DNA of 64,000 nucleotides from an uncultured Clostridia bacterium (GCA_937930535.1 CALGKJ010000123.1:1-64000), one strand, 5' to 3'. Shown: positions 33,413-43,750, numbered from the stretch's first letter. Notes: generated from the letters alone by a model not told the origin. A program made the numbers and translations.

Positions 33413-33965
33413 TTAGCTCTCTCCTCAAATCTATATGATCGCTTACTGCTTCTATCTTGGTATTCATCTTACTCATATTAATATTAATATCATTAAGCTC
33501 TTTTTTCAACTTTTTCTGCACTTTAATTATATCATCAATCTTTATGTGCAAATCTTCAAGTATGATTTCAGATTTTAGATTTATTAAATAGTCATTCTCC
33601 ATCTTAAGTCGATCCTTTTGCGACTCCCTATTCTGGCTCATCATAATTATGGGTGCTTGAATAGATGCAACACAAGCTAAAACAAGGTTTAGAAATACAA
33701 AAGGATATGGATCGAAGGGGCTTTGTAGAATCAGCTTGGTATTTACAATAGCCCATATAAGTACTATAGCTCCAAATACACCTAAAAACCACCAGCTGCC
33801 TGCAAACTGAGCCATTTTATCCGCAGCTTTTTGTCCTGTTGTAAGTTTTTTGCTTGACTCGGTATTAATGTTAAGTGATCGTTTGCCCCTGATTAATTCG
33901 TGTATTTTCTGTTCTCTTTCATCTTCATCATTTATTAGCAGTTTTGTAACCTCTTTTTCGTCCAT
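33351..33965 (-). CDS. DUF1003 membrane protein
   Basis: A 204-residue protein with two closely spaced membrane helices (SWWFLGVFGAIVLIWAIV and YPFVFLNLVLACVASIQAPII) joined by a short loop with FDPYPF. This is the DUF1003 signature. A coiled-coil C-terminal part follows (MENDYLINLKSEIIL and on). Function unknown. The last 62 bases overlap the RlmD-like gene. A perfect palindrome (33988-34010) lies 22 bases before its start, similar to the one before the thioesterase gene. Confidence 0.88.
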   Translation of the reverse strand: MDEKEVTKLLINDEDEREQKIHELIRGKRSLNINTESSKKLTTGQKAADKMAQFAGSWWFLGVFGAIVLIWAIVNTKLILQSPFDPYPFVFLNLVLACVASIQAPIIMMSQNRESQKDRLKMENDYLINLKSEIILEDLHIKIDDIIKVQKKLKKELNDININMSKMNTKIEAVSDHIDLRRELNGKTNYGGKNSGGKEPRLHN

Positions 33966-33987
33966 TATATCACTCCTAACCTGTATT

Positions 33988-34010
33988 TAAAGTTGGTCTA
34001 CCCAACTTTA
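33988..34010 (-). promoter_or_regulatory. Palindromic leader element (copy 1)
   Basis: TAAAGTTGG and its complement flank a 5-base centre. A related element, GTTGG-TATA-CCCA inside longer arms, lies at 39052-39078, the same distance before another gene. Candidate operator or RNA hairpin. Confidence 0.45.
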
Positions 34011-34118
34011 CATCAGCAATCAATGAAAAGAAAGCAAGTCTCAGGAAGTGACCCTAGACAGACGCAGCTTTATTTTCATATTAAAGCTTTATATACTTTA
34101 GTATGAGCATTTTATCAA

Positions 34119-34145
34119 AAAAGACACACGGCAATGTGTGTCTTT
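34119..34145 (-). terminator. Terminator of the ABC exporter operon
   Basis: Eleven-base arms (AAAAGACACAC and complement) with a 5-base loop are followed on the minus strand by TTTTTTG. Confidence 0.88.
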
Positions 34146-34227
34146 TGGATATAATCATCACAATTTATTTAAGATATAGGGTTTTTAGATTAAAATTTAG
34201 AAAATAAGCAACCATTTGCTGGTTATG

Positions 34228-35025
34228 TTATAGCGGTAATCTTTTCTTCCTAAAAACCAGCACAGCGGCAGTAAAAAGAATCATAATAGCAGCTATATAA
34301 ACAAGATTGACTCCCCATACTTTTGCACCACGAACTATTTCTACGCCATCATAAAAACCATAGATTGATAGCTTTTTCAAAATCTCAGCATCTGCCGAAG
34401 CACCTCCCAGCATATTCATAATCAGAAATGCTATAGGTATACCTGCACCAAAGCCGAGTGACAGCTTTGTTTCATTAAACAGGCAGGAAAAGAAAAAGCT
34501 AATCATCATTACAACCATATTAACAAGCATTGTAGTAAGGTTTAGTCTGAAAAAAGCACTAATATCAAGTGTATTGGGAAACATAAACGAGCTGACTAAA
34601 ACGCCAACGCCAAATAAAGCAGCAAATAACAGTGCAACAGAAGCCAGTGCATAGACTCCTTGTGTTATAATGATTCTAACTCTTGAGTTGGGAGTTGATA
34701 ACAGGTATACAAAGGAGCTGTTGTCTACCATTTTTGCTACCAGTCTATTACCAAGTATTATACAATAGACCATTGGAAAGCCAAACATAAGCAGTCCATA
34801 AAGCCAGCTTGCAAGGTAGCTCGTAAGATCTGTAACCATATCAGAAAAGCTCATAGCTTTCATAAGTTCTGGGGGAAACATCTTCAACATGGATGTTAAG
34901 GCTTCCATATCGTTAGGATTATACATTGAAATCATTATGGTCATATACATAGTTAATACACCAAAGAAAATAAGCAGCAGTGTCCAATTTTTCTTAAGTA
35001 CTGTTTTTAGCAATGTAAAGCTCAT
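34228..35025 (-). CDS. ABC-2 type transporter permease
   Basis: A 265-residue protein with six likely membrane segments, starting LLLIFFGVLTMYMTIMI and ending VYIAAIMILFTAAVLVF. It is the membrane partner of the ATPase encoded 2 bases upstream. ABC-2 permeases of this size export drugs, antibiotics or lipids; the substrate is unknown. The upstream HxlR-type regulator may control it. Confidence 0.88.
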   Translation of the reverse strand: MSFTLLKTVLKKNWTLLLIFFGVLTMYMTIMISMYNPNDMEALTSMLKMFPPELMKAMSFSDMVTDLTSYLASWLYGLLMFGFPMVYCIILGNRLVAKMVDNSSFVYLLSTPNSRVRIIITQGVYALASVALLFAALFGVGVLVSSFMFPNTLDISAFFRLNLTTMLVNMVVMMISFFFSCLFNETKLSLGFGAGIPIAFLIMNMLGGASADAEILKKLSIYGFYDGVEIVRGAKVWGVNLVYIAAIMILFTAAVLVFRKKRLPL

Positions 35026-35027
35026 AG

Positions 35028-35915
35028 CTATTTGCCCTCCCTACCGTAAAACTGCATGAAGATATCTTCAAGAGACTGAGTTTTAACATCAAAATTTAAT
35101 ATAGTAAATTGTGCAGCCGCTTTAATGAAGCGGTCAATATTTTCACCCGTTACGAAAACCTCTATTGCATCATCTGCTGTATTGCATACCTCAAAACCCG
35201 CATTTTGAAGTAACTGAGAAGCAGAAGCGATGTCGGCAGGTTTGATAGTAAAACCTTTACGCTGTGAATTCTTGAGGGTCTGTACATCGGATTCCTTGAC
35301 AATTCTTCCATCCTTGATTATTAGTACATTATCACAGGTTTTTTCTACTTCCTCAAATATATGGCTGGACATTAAAATGGTTTTTCCTTTAGCTTTTTCC
35401 CTTAGAATAAGTTCAACAAATCTATTCTGCATAAGTGGATCAAGTCCGCTTGTTGGCTCATCCAAAATCAGCACATCGGGATTATGCATAAATGCCGTAA
35501 TGATTCCTAGCTTTTGCTTCATTCCCTTTGAAAATTTTTTGATTTTGCCCTTTGGATCCAGCTCAAACATTTCAATAAGCTGTTTCTGCCTATCCGTATC
35601 CTTTGTCCCCCTCATGTCATGCATAAATCTAAGAAATTCATTACCATTCATATCATCCAGAAAAGCAATTTCACCTGGTATATAGCCGAGAGTTTTTTGG
35701 ATTTCTGGTGCTTTGCTTGAACAATCAAGTCCACCAATAGTACAGCTTCCGCTATTGGGATGCATAAAGCCTAGCAGTGCACGAATAGTGGTAGTCTTTC
35801 CAGCTCCGTTGGGTCCTAAATACCCCATTACTTCGCCCTTTTTTACGGAGAAATCTAGCTCAAATACACCCTTTCCACTTGGATACTTTAGCGTAAGCTT
35901 TTTTACTTCAATCAT
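35028..35915 (-). CDS. ABC exporter ATP-binding protein
   Basis: A 295-residue ATPase with Walker A LGPNGAGKTTT (about 33-43), signature KKFSKGMKQKLG, Walker B DVLILDEPTSGLDPL and the switch His in LMSSHIFEEVE. A C-terminal domain of about 75 residues follows, as in drug-export ATPases of the BcrA/DrrA type. It works with the permease that follows. Confidence 0.94.
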   Translation of the reverse strand: MIEVKKLTLKYPSGKGVFELDFSVKKGEVMGYLGPNGAGKTTTIRALLGFMHPNSGSCTIGGLDCSSKAPEIQKTLGYIPGEIAFLDDMNGNEFLRFMHDMRGTKDTDRQKQLIEMFELDPKGKIKKFSKGMKQKLGIITAFMHNPDVLILDEPTSGLDPLMQNRFVELILREKAKGKTILMSSHIFEEVEKTCDNVLIIKDGRIVKESDVQTLKNSQRKGFTIKPADIASASQLLQNAGFEVCNTADDAIEVFVTGENIDRFIKAAAQFTILNFDVKTQSLEDIFMQFYGREGK

Positions 35916-35950
35916 AAAGAATCCTCCTTACAAAATTTTGTTCTAACATA

Positions 35951-36322
35951 TCAGCATTTTTCAGATTTTCTAGCTGTATCATCAAAATCCACTGATTTAT
36001 TTTTCATCTGTTTACCCCATTTTGCCAAAGATTCCAGTGCAGGTATTAAGTCTTTGCCTGCTTCTGTCAGTGAATATTCTACTTTCGGGGGAATCTCCAT
36101 ATATTGCTTGCGGCTAACCAGTCCGTAAGCTTCCATTTCATCTAAAACCTGAGATAGCATCATGTTTGTTATTCCATCAACTTTTCTTTTGAGTTCGTTG
36201 TAGCGCAAAATTCCATTTTGACTTAAAGCCCATATAATAGGAAGCCGCCATTTGCCTCCAATCAAATCCAAGGCATAGGTTAATGGACAAATGCTTTTAT
36301 TTTCAGTATCCTTATCATTCAT
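35951..36322 (-). CDS. HxlR-family transcriptional regulator
   Basis: A 123-residue winged-helix protein with the HxlR pattern: CPLTYALDLIGGKWRLPIIWAL (Cys near 12), LRYNELKRKVDGITNMMLSQVLDEMEAYGLV, and the wing YSLTEAGKDLIPAL. The conserved N-terminal Cys is a possible redox or electrophile sensor. It precedes the ABC exporter genes by 35 bases on the same strand and likely regulates them. Confidence 0.92.
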   Translation of the reverse strand: MNDKDTENKSICPLTYALDLIGGKWRLPIIWALSQNGILRYNELKRKVDGITNMMLSQVLDEMEAYGLVSRKQYMEIPPKVEYSLTEAGKDLIPALESLAKWGKQMKNKSVDFDDTARKSEKC

Positions 36323-36462
36323 TGTATTACTCCTTTAATCAGTTTTTTCTTACTTAGTCATAAAATACTGCATACTTGCGATAAATTTACTGTGTATTAT
36401 AATTATATCATAATTGATCAATTAGTTTTAATATCGACCAAAATTATCCTATATAAACTTGA

Positions 36463-36690
36463 CTTATAATAACGTGAGTTCGATAAAGAAAGGGTAGATA
36501 TTATTTCACTCACTGAATGTTTCGAGACAAAGAAATTCTAAATTTGCTACGGATTGCGTCAAAACTCGCTACGCTCAAACACTTGACACAATTACTCCTC
36601 CGCTGTATTAAGAATTTCTAAGTCTCTACACAAGGTTCGTTACACAATATCTACCCTTTCTTTCTTTGTATCGAACTCACGTTATAATAG
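36463..36690. repeat. 228-bp imperfect fold-back element (MITE-like)
   Basis: The outer ends match as inverted repeats: ATAACGTGAGTTCGATA (17 bases exact), then AAGAAAGGGTAGATATT after a 5-base insertion on the right side. Inner blocks also pair (GAGAC-AAAGAAATTCT with GAGACTTAGAAATTCT), so the whole unit folds into one long imperfect hairpin. No protein is encoded. It lies between divergent genes, and its right end contributes a TATAAT just before the GNAT gene. Confidence 0.75.
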
Positions 36691-36715
36691 AACATTGATA
36701 AAAGGAGTGGACTGC

Positions 36716-37246
36716 ATGAATATAAAATATGAGGTTATATCCAATGAAAATATTGAATGCTGTAGGGATTTGTGCAACGAGCTTATGGTTTTTCAAAGGT
36801 CGAAGGCACTAATCAAGCCTGAATTGTTTGATAATATGAATTTTGATACACGTATGCTTCCTTCTATGAAAAGTGCAATACACAATTATGTTGTGGCTGT
36901 TAAGGACGATAATAAAATGGTTGGTTATGTGTACTCCAACATATCTCCAAAAGAAGCATACTCAAACAGCTTTGCTACCTTTTTTGATCTTACCTCTGTC
37001 AAAAAAAAGAATGTAGGTTGTTTATCCCAGTTTTATATTAGGGAGGAGTACAGAGGAAAGGGTGTTGGATCAGTACTTTTCGATATGTCAATGAATTGGC
37101 TGAGTCAATTTGATGATGTGAAGGACTATTTTATCTTCGTTTCAAATGGTAATGATGATGCCTTGGAATTTTATAAAAGTAAGGGATTTACTGTTAGTCA
37201 TAAAATATTGGATGGTTTTATAACTGTTTTACGAAACAAGCTATAA
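36716..37246 (+). CDS. GNAT-family N-acetyltransferase
   Basis: A 176-residue protein with the acetyl-CoA binding loop of the GNAT fold: LSQFYIREEYRGKGVGSVLFDMSMNWL (Q/RxxGxG/A type, about 105-130), preceded by a strand and followed by FIFVSNGNDDALEFYKSKGF, the typical alpha4-beta5 segment. Substrate unknown. The ATG at 36716 has AAAGGAG 8 bases upstream and is preferred to the frame start 21 bases earlier. A strong terminator follows at 37279. Confidence 0.9.
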   Translation: MNIKYEVISNENIECCRDLCNELMVFQRSKALIKPELFDNMNFDTRMLPSMKSAIHNYVVAVKDDNKMVGYVYSNISPKEAYSNSFATFFDLTSVKKKNVGCLSQFYIREEYRGKGVGSVLFDMSMNWLSQFDDVKDYFIFVSNGNDDALEFYKSKGFTVSHKILDGFITVLRNKL

Positions 37247-37278
37247 CTATGTACTATTTTTTCTCACAGTCTAAATTA

Positions 37279-37317
37279 AATGCTGTATGCTGAGATAAAT
37301 TCTCCACATACAGCATT
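37279..37317 (+). terminator. Terminator of GNAT gene
   Basis: AATGCTGTATG pairs with CATACAGCATT, followed by GTTTTATTT on the plus strand. Confidence 0.87.
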
Positions 37318-37353
37318 GTTTTATTTAACTCAATCTTCCCTAAATCCTATACC

Positions 37354-38421
37354 CTATTCAAATATATACACACCATTTTTCTGAACAAGCCTTCCGTCTG
37401 CATAGATTTCTCCGCAGTCTCTAAGCTCCTTTATCATATCCCAGTGAACCAGTGATTTGTTGTCTCCGCCTGAGCCTTCATATGCGTTTCCAGCAGCAAG
37501 GTGTATGGTTCCGCCTATCTTTTCATCAAATAGTATATTCTTAATGAATTTCTTTATTCCGTAGTTAAGACCGATCCCGAACTCTCCTAAATATCTTGCT
37601 CCTGCATCGGTATCCAGCATCTTATTTAAAAATTCCTCGTTTTTATCAGCCTTGGCACTTACAATCTTTCCATCCTTAAATTGCAGTCTCACGCCGTCTA
37701 CCTGTACGCCGTATCTCATTGGAGGGAACTCGTAGTATATGTATCCATTTGCTGAATCAGTTATAGGTGCATAATACACCTCGCCATCAGGTATGTTGTT
37801 TTGACCGCTGCATTTTATTCCTTTTCTGCCTTTTATACTGAAGGTAAGATCTGTTTCACGACCTACTATTCTTACAGTCTCAGCTTTATCAAATATCTCA
37901 AGCACCTTGTTCATATCTTCATCCATCTTGTGATAATCTACCAAAGCAGCATCAAAAAGGAAATCCTCATATTCCTCCAAAGACATTTCAGCTTCTTGTG
38001 CAAAGGCGTTGCAGGGGAAATTTGTTACTACCCATTTCTTTTCCATAACTTTCTTCATCAATGGGCTTAAGCTTTTATTGTACTCCATATTCTTTTGTGA
38101 TGGTACATTTGACATGTTTTTTACGTTATCTGGTGCTTCTATAGCCAAAAACGCATCACATTTCTCGTATGCACTACCATATAAAGAATATATATTTTTA
38201 AGCTGTTCTTCACTAGCATTCTCTGCAAAGTATTTGTTATACTCTGGGAAAACAACATGTACAAATGCATTAGCTCCCTTTTGTATCGCCTTTTTGTATA
38301 CCTCATCTACAAGGGGCTTTCCATTATACTGGGTGCGTATAACAAGATTTTCTCCTGCCTTAAGCTCTAATGAGTGATCCAAAAGAATCTCAGCCAGTTT
38401 TTCTATTCTAATATCCTTCAT
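37354..38421 (-). CDS. Aminopeptidase, M29 family
   Basis: A 355-residue protein of the AmpS/PepS (M29, thermophilic metallo-aminopeptidase) family. It begins LAEILLDHSLELKAGENLVIRT. Near the C-terminus it has GARYLGEFGIGLNYGIKKF, a region with HLAAGNAYEGSGG, and LVHWDMI, which carry metal ligands in the family. It removes N-terminal residues from peptides in the cytoplasm. Single gene, with no close same-strand partner. Confidence 0.9.
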   Translation of the reverse strand: MKDIRIEKLAEILLDHSLELKAGENLVIRTQYNGKPLVDEVYKKAIQKGANAFVHVVFPEYNKYFAENASEEQLKNIYSLYGSAYEKCDAFLAIEAPDNVKNMSNVPSQKNMEYNKSLSPLMKKVMEKKWVVTNFPCNAFAQEAEMSLEEYEDFLFDAALVDYHKMDEDMNKVLEIFDKAETVRIVGRETDLTFSIKGRKGIKCSGQNNIPDGEVYYAPITDSANGYIYYEFPPMRYGVQVDGVRLQFKDGKIVSAKADKNEEFLNKMLDTDAGARYLGEFGIGLNYGIKKFIKNILFDEKIGGTIHLAAGNAYEGSGGDNKSLVHWDMIKELRDCGEIYADGRLVQKNGVYIFE

Positions 38422-38521
38422 AATTTACCATTCCCTTCACATAATATTTTATGAGCATAAAATTTTATTAACAACAAATTATTCTATATAATTATATCGT
38501 TATAAGTATAGCATTTCAACA

Positions 38522-38548
38522 GCAAAAAAAGTACACCCTTTCGGGTGC
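38522..38548 (-). terminator. Terminator after thioesterase gene
   Basis: Minus strand GCACCC-GAAA-GGGTGT followed by ACTTTTTTT; a GNRA-like loop on a 6-bp stem. Confidence 0.87.
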
Positions 38549-38612
38549 AAAATGATCAGTTACCTTTTTTATTAATTATTACCAATTTGTTGCTAATTTA
38601 TTCCAAAATAAA

Positions 38613-39029
38613 CTATTCCTTTGCTCGGAGGAATAACTCATACAGAGCAGGGTTAACCTTTTTTATGCTTATTGGTCTTTTTGAGCTGCTTATAAAGGCA
38701 TGTACTGTTTCACCCTCTGCCAATATTACTCCATCAGCGTCTCTAATGAGTGTATACAAAAAGGATATTTTTGCAGGGCTTAATTCCTTTATAGAGGTCT
38801 TTACTGTCAGCATATCGTCATACATTGCCGACTGCTTGTATCTACAGTGGTTTTCTATGACAGGCATTATTATTCCTTGGGCTTCCATATCCTTATATGT
38901 CATGCCGAACATTCTTAGGTAGTCGCTTCTGCCAACCTCAAACCATATATAGTAGTTAGCATGGTATACTACTCCCATTTGGTCTGTCTCTGCATACCTT
39001 ACTCTTAGCTTGCTCTCACAGAAATTCAT
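38613..39029 (-). CDS. Acyl-CoA thioesterase, 4HBT/YbgC family
   Basis: A 138-residue single hotdog domain: RVRYAETDQMGVVYHANYYIWFE holds the D..G..H/N active region of the 4-hydroxybenzoyl-CoA thioesterase family. HCRYKQSAMYDDML and ILAEGETVHAFIS follow. It hydrolyses acyl-CoA; the chain preference is unknown. A palindrome precedes its leader at 39052-39078. It follows pyruvate kinase on the same strand, but a stem-loop separates them. Confidence 0.9.
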   Translation of the reverse strand: MNFCESKLRVRYAETDQMGVVYHANYYIWFEVGRSDYLRMFGMTYKDMEAQGIIMPVIENHCRYKQSAMYDDMLTVKTSIKELSPAKISFLYTLIRDADGVILAEGETVHAFISSSKRPISIKKVNPALYELFLRAKE

Positions 39030-39051
39030 TTACATCTACCTCCTGCATAAA

Positions 39052-39078
39052 TGAAAAGTTGGTATACCCAGCTTTTCA
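39052..39078 (-). promoter_or_regulatory. Palindromic leader element (copy 2)
   Basis: TGAAAAG-TTGGTATACC-CAGCTTTTCA, ending 23 bases before the thioesterase start. It is similar to 33988-34010 before the DUF1003 gene. Confidence 0.45.
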
Positions 39079-39087
39079 TATTAAATA

Positions 39088-39117
39088 GAGAATCAGATAT
39101 ATTTCTATCTGATTCTC
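39088..39117 (-). terminator. Terminator of pyruvate kinase gene
   Basis: GAGAATCAGATA and its perfect complement with a 6-base loop, ending about 17 bases after the stop. The U-run is short (TATTTAA). Confidence 0.68.
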
Positions 39118-39134
39118 CTTAAGCCCTAGTTTTT

Positions 39135-40889
39135 TTATAATACTCTTGTTACACCGCTGTATACCAACCCTCTGGCAGTATCCATGGTAACGATTTTGCC
39201 ATCTTTAAGGGTGCTTAATGCATATTTGACTCCCACAATAACAGGCTTGCCCAGTACTAGGGCTACTATAGCGGCATGGGAGGTTATTCCTCCTTCTTCT
39301 ACAATAAAGCCGGCAGCCTTTTCCATAAGTGCAACAGTTTCCTTATCTGTTGATTCAATAACAAGGATATCGCCCTCTTCCAGCTTGTGGCTGTCCTTTT
39401 CTATATCATTTATCAAGCAGACCTTACCGGAAACGGACTGATTTCCGACTCCGATTCCTCTGGCTATTACTTCTCCTACTATGTGAACCTTTATTAAATT
39501 CGTAGTTCCTGCTACCCCTGCTGGTACTCCAGCAGTTATTACTACCAAGTCTCCGCTTTTTATAAACTCCTGTGTAACTGATTCATTTACTGATAGATCA
39601 ATCAGTTCGTCAGTGTTGTCAAGGGCAGGTATTAACACTGAATATACGCCGAAGCTTAGGTTTAGCTTTCTTCTTACTCTTTCACAGCAAGTTGCCGCAA
39701 TAATGGGCGTCTTGGGTCTGAACTTTGATATCATTCTGGGTGTCGATCCCGAATGAGTAGGTGTAATTATAGCTGCCGCTCCCAAGTCCATAGAGGCTGT
39801 ACAGGAAGCATGACTTATAGCATTAGCGACTGTGATATTTCCTGTATCAGACAATTTTACACCCATACTTGCATAATCAAGTGACTTTTCTATTCTTTCA
39901 GCTATGGTCGACATCATGCTGATAGCTTCTAAAGGATATTTGCCTGCTGCGGTTTCGCCGGAAAGCATGATAGCATCTGTTCCATCCAATATAGAGTTAG
40001 CAATATCTGTTACCTCTGCTCTGGTTGGTCTTGGGTTTCTAATCATTGAGTCAAGCATTTGTGTTGCAGTAATTACAGGCTTCCCTGCATCATTTGCCTT
40101 TTTTATCAGCATCTTTTGGGTAAGAGGCATTTCCTCCGCTGCCAGCTCAACTCCCAAGTCACCTCTGGCTACCATGAGTCCGTCTGCTACTTTAAGTATT
40201 TCATCTATATTGTCAACACCCTCTTGGTTTTCGATTTTGGCTATTATCTGTATATGTTCTCCATTGTTTTCTTCAAGTATCTTTCTTATTTCGAGAACAT
40301 CAGAAGCCTTTCTTATAAAGGATGCAGCTATAAAGTCTACTTCGTTTTCTATTCCAAAAAGCAGATCCTTTATATCCTTTTCAGTAATTGCAGGAAGCTT
40401 GGAGGTTGCGCCTGGTATATTAACATTCTTTTTGTCTCCCAGTATACCTCCATTTACAACCTCGCATATTACATCAGTCTCAGTTTGATTTGTAACCCTT
40501 AGCTCTATCAGTCCATCAGCAATTAATATACGGCTTCCTGCTTTTACTTGCTGGGGAAGTTCTTTGTAGGTTATGCTGCAAATAGTGTTATCGCCTAGTA
40601 TGTCCTTTGTTGTCAGTGTGAAGCTTTGACCATTAACTATTTCTGCCTTACTATCCTTAAATACACCAAGTCTTACTTCAGGACCTTTAGTGTCCAGCAT
40701 AATGGCAACTGGTTTGTTAAGTTTTTGCCTTGCCTTTTTGATAAAGTCTATTCTGCTCTTATGTTCTTGGTGATCTCCATGTGAAAAGTTAAGCCTCGCT
40801 ACGTTCATACCAGCATCTACCAGCTTAAATATCATTTCTTCATTTTCACTGACCGGACCAATTGTACATACAATCTTCGTTTTTCTCAT
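39135..40889 (-). CDS. pyk: Pyruvate kinase with C-terminal PEP-utilising domain
   Basis: A 584-residue enzyme that makes pyruvate and ATP from PEP and ADP, the last step of glycolysis. It has TKIVCTIGP at the start, NFSHG, LDTKGPEVR, AKIENQEG, MVARGDLGVE and GKPVITATQMLDSM. The last 110 residues are a phosphohistidine-type mobile domain with GGITSHAAI, typical of Bacillus and Clostridium enzymes. The start at 40889 has GGGAG 7 bases upstream. It follows the two phosphofructokinase genes on the same strand. Confidence 0.97.
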   Translation of the reverse strand: MRKTKIVCTIGPVSENEEMIFKLVDAGMNVARLNFSHGDHQEHKSRIDFIKKARQKLNKPVAIMLDTKGPEVRLGVFKDSKAEIVNGQSFTLTTKDILGDNTICSITYKELPQQVKAGSRILIADGLIELRVTNQTETDVICEVVNGGILGDKKNVNIPGATSKLPAITEKDIKDLLFGIENEVDFIAASFIRKASDVLEIRKILEENNGEHIQIIAKIENQEGVDNIDEILKVADGLMVARGDLGVELAAEEMPLTQKMLIKKANDAGKPVITATQMLDSMIRNPRPTRAEVTDIANSILDGTDAIMLSGETAAGKYPLEAISMMSTIAERIEKSLDYASMGVKLSDTGNITVANAISHASCTASMDLGAAAIITPTHSGSTPRMISKFRPKTPIIAATCCERVRRKLNLSFGVYSVLIPALDNTDELIDLSVNESVTQEFIKSGDLVVITAGVPAGVAGTTNLIKVHIVGEVIARGIGVGNQSVSGKVCLINDIEKDSHKLEEGDILVIESTDKETVALMEKAAGFIVEEGGITSHAAIVALVLGKPVIVGVKYALSTLKDGKIVTMDTARGLVYSGVTRVL

Positions 40890-40956
40890 ATACACTCTCC
40901 CATTCATATAAACCGCTATAATCCTTTATATCAAACTGTTGTTTGCCTATATATAG

Positions 40957-41009
40957 AGAACCAAGTTGTTACTCTCGCTTATACAGCATTGGATAGTAAA
41001 CTTGGTTCT
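40957..41009 (-). terminator. Stem-loop between PPi-PFK and pyruvate kinase genes
   Basis: AGAACCAAGTTG-TTACT pairs with AGTAAACTTGGTTCT around a 21-base loop, just after the PPi-PFK stop. No long U-run follows, so it may be an attenuator or RNA-processing site rather than a full terminator. Confidence 0.55.
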
Positions 41010-41019
41010 AAAATTTATA

Positions 41020-42288
41020 TTACTTTACGTTCCAAACTTCCAGCTTCTTTTCTATAAGCTTTTTCTCTAATCTAGCATATCTTGGAATACCATTTTCCAT
41101 ATTCAGTTTAACTTCACCCTTAATAAGCGGTGCTATGTAGTCAGTAACTTCCTTAGTAACGAAATTGCCTTCAGCGTTAATCCACTCTCTAGGAATCTTC
41201 TTTTCCTTGTTTGCTACATCATTTAGATCAACTAATTCTGTAGTACATTTGTATTCTGGATGATCCTGTCTCATCATTCCTACCATTTTGCCTGTATGAC
41301 CTTCTATAGCATAGCGTACTGCTGCTTGACCGCACATGTAGGATTCTTCATTATCTCTCAAGGATGCCAAGTGAGCTGCACATCTTTGTATTGAACTATA
41401 ATTTACTATTCTTACTTTTTTGCATATATTCTTTTGAACATATGATTGAAGATATTCACTAGCACCGCCTAATTGTACATGACCGAAGGAATCAACCGCT
41501 GCATTTTCTGTTGCCAGCTCTGAAAGGTATTTGCCTTCTTCGTTTTTAACACCTTCTGAAAATGCTACTACGCAGTAGTTATACTTTTCTATTGCAGCTT
41601 TTACATCCTTTTCAAACTTTTCTAATGAGAATGGTATTTCGGGTAAATATATGTAGTGTGGAGCTTCATCTTCAAATTCTTTAGCTAGTGCTGAAGCAGC
41701 AGTTATCCAGCCTGCATTTCTTCCCATTATTTCGCATACTGTTACTGTTGGATAATCGTAAACACGAGCGTCCAGACCTACTTCCTTTATGGATGTAGCT
41801 ATAAACTTCGCTACGCTTCCAAAGCCAGGTGTGTGGTCAGTTATTGGCAGGTCGTTATCTATAGTCTTAGGAACGCCTACTGATTTTAGCTCATAGCCTA
41901 CTCTTTGAGCATACTGGCTAACCTTGTTTGCAGTATCCATTGAGTCATTGCCGCCAATGTAGAAGAAATATCTAATATTATGTGCTTCAAAAACATCTAT
42001 TATTCTTCTGTAATCCTTTTCACTAGCTTCAATTGACTTAAGCTTGTATCTACAGGAGCCTAATGCAGAAGCTGGTGTCACCTTTAACAGCTCTATTTCT
42101 TCTGGTTTCTCGTCATTTAACAGAAAAAGATCCTCATTTAAAACTCCTGCTATACCATGTACTGCACCGAATACTTTGTCTATTTCAGCTGTTTTGAAAG
42201 CTTCTTGAATTACACCACATGCAGATGCATTTATTACGGAGGTAGGACCTCCAGACTGTGCTACTAAACAATTTCCTTTTAACGCCAT
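41020..42288 (-). CDS. pfp: Pyrophosphate-dependent phosphofructokinase
   Basis: A 422-residue enzyme phosphorylating fructose 6-phosphate, placed in the PPi-using group by two signatures. GGNDSMDT has Asp where ATP enzymes have Gly, and PKTIDNDL has Lys where ATP enzymes have Gly. MGRNAGWITAA is also family-typical. The reaction is reversible and uses PPi in place of ATP. It lies 51 bases after the ATP-type pfkA gene on the same strand, so the cell carries both types side by side. Confidence 0.93.
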   Translation of the reverse strand: MALKGNCLVAQSGGPTSVINASACGVIQEAFKTAEIDKVFGAVHGIAGVLNEDLFLLNDEKPEEIELLKVTPASALGSCRYKLKSIEASEKDYRRIIDVFEAHNIRYFFYIGGNDSMDTANKVSQYAQRVGYELKSVGVPKTIDNDLPITDHTPGFGSVAKFIATSIKEVGLDARVYDYPTVTVCEIMGRNAGWITAASALAKEFEDEAPHYIYLPEIPFSLEKFEKDVKAAIEKYNYCVVAFSEGVKNEEGKYLSELATENAAVDSFGHVQLGGASEYLQSYVQKNICKKVRIVNYSSIQRCAAHLASLRDNEESYMCGQAAVRYAIEGHTGKMVGMMRQDHPEYKCTTELVDLNDVANKEKKIPREWINAEGNFVTKEVTDYIAPLIKGEVKLNMENGIPRYARLEKKLIEKKLEVWNVK

Positions 42289-42339
42289 TATAATTCTCTC
42301 CTTTTTTCGTATATTTTATATTAAATTTAATAAAAAAAG

Positions 42340-43454
<1,115 letters not shown>

Positions 43455-43652
43455 TTAATATCCTAGTTCACATAGAATATTATGGGCTTCTTCAACTTCA
43501 CCCTCTGGAACTAATACTTCAAAATAAACCTCGTCTTCTTCTGCTTTCTTACTTACGGGTTGAATTTTAACCAGCACTCCCTCTTGAGTTATAAGAGCAT
43601 TTAGTTTTTCTGCCAGCTTCTTTCCTTTAGCCAGATAAACTACAGTCCACAT
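43455..43652 (-). CDS. Small conserved protein, 65 residues
   Basis: The product (MWTVVYLAKGKKLAEKLNALI...) has a beta-alpha-beta layout: VVYLAKG strand, helix, VLVKIQPV, FEVLVPEGEVEEAHNIL, with no membrane segment. Such small proteins occur beside dnaE and pfkA in clostridia. The fold resembles signal-transducing DUF2007-like domains, a weak inference. It has an AGGAGG-type RBS. Confidence 0.65.
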   Translation of the reverse strand: MWTVVYLAKGKKLAEKLNALITQEGVLVKIQPVSKKAEEDEVYFEVLVPEGEVEEAHNILCELGY

Positions 43653-43750
43653 TCCTGGTGCCTCCTTTGATTGGCATAAAGTATAAATGATATTTCCGCT
43701 AAAAACATTTTAATAGAAAAATATATTATTTTCAAGATATTTTGTCATAT

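Noticed and set aside
39904-40488. 194-codon open frame on the plus strand
   Set aside because: Antisense to the pyruvate kinase core; composition is that of a reverse-frame shadow.
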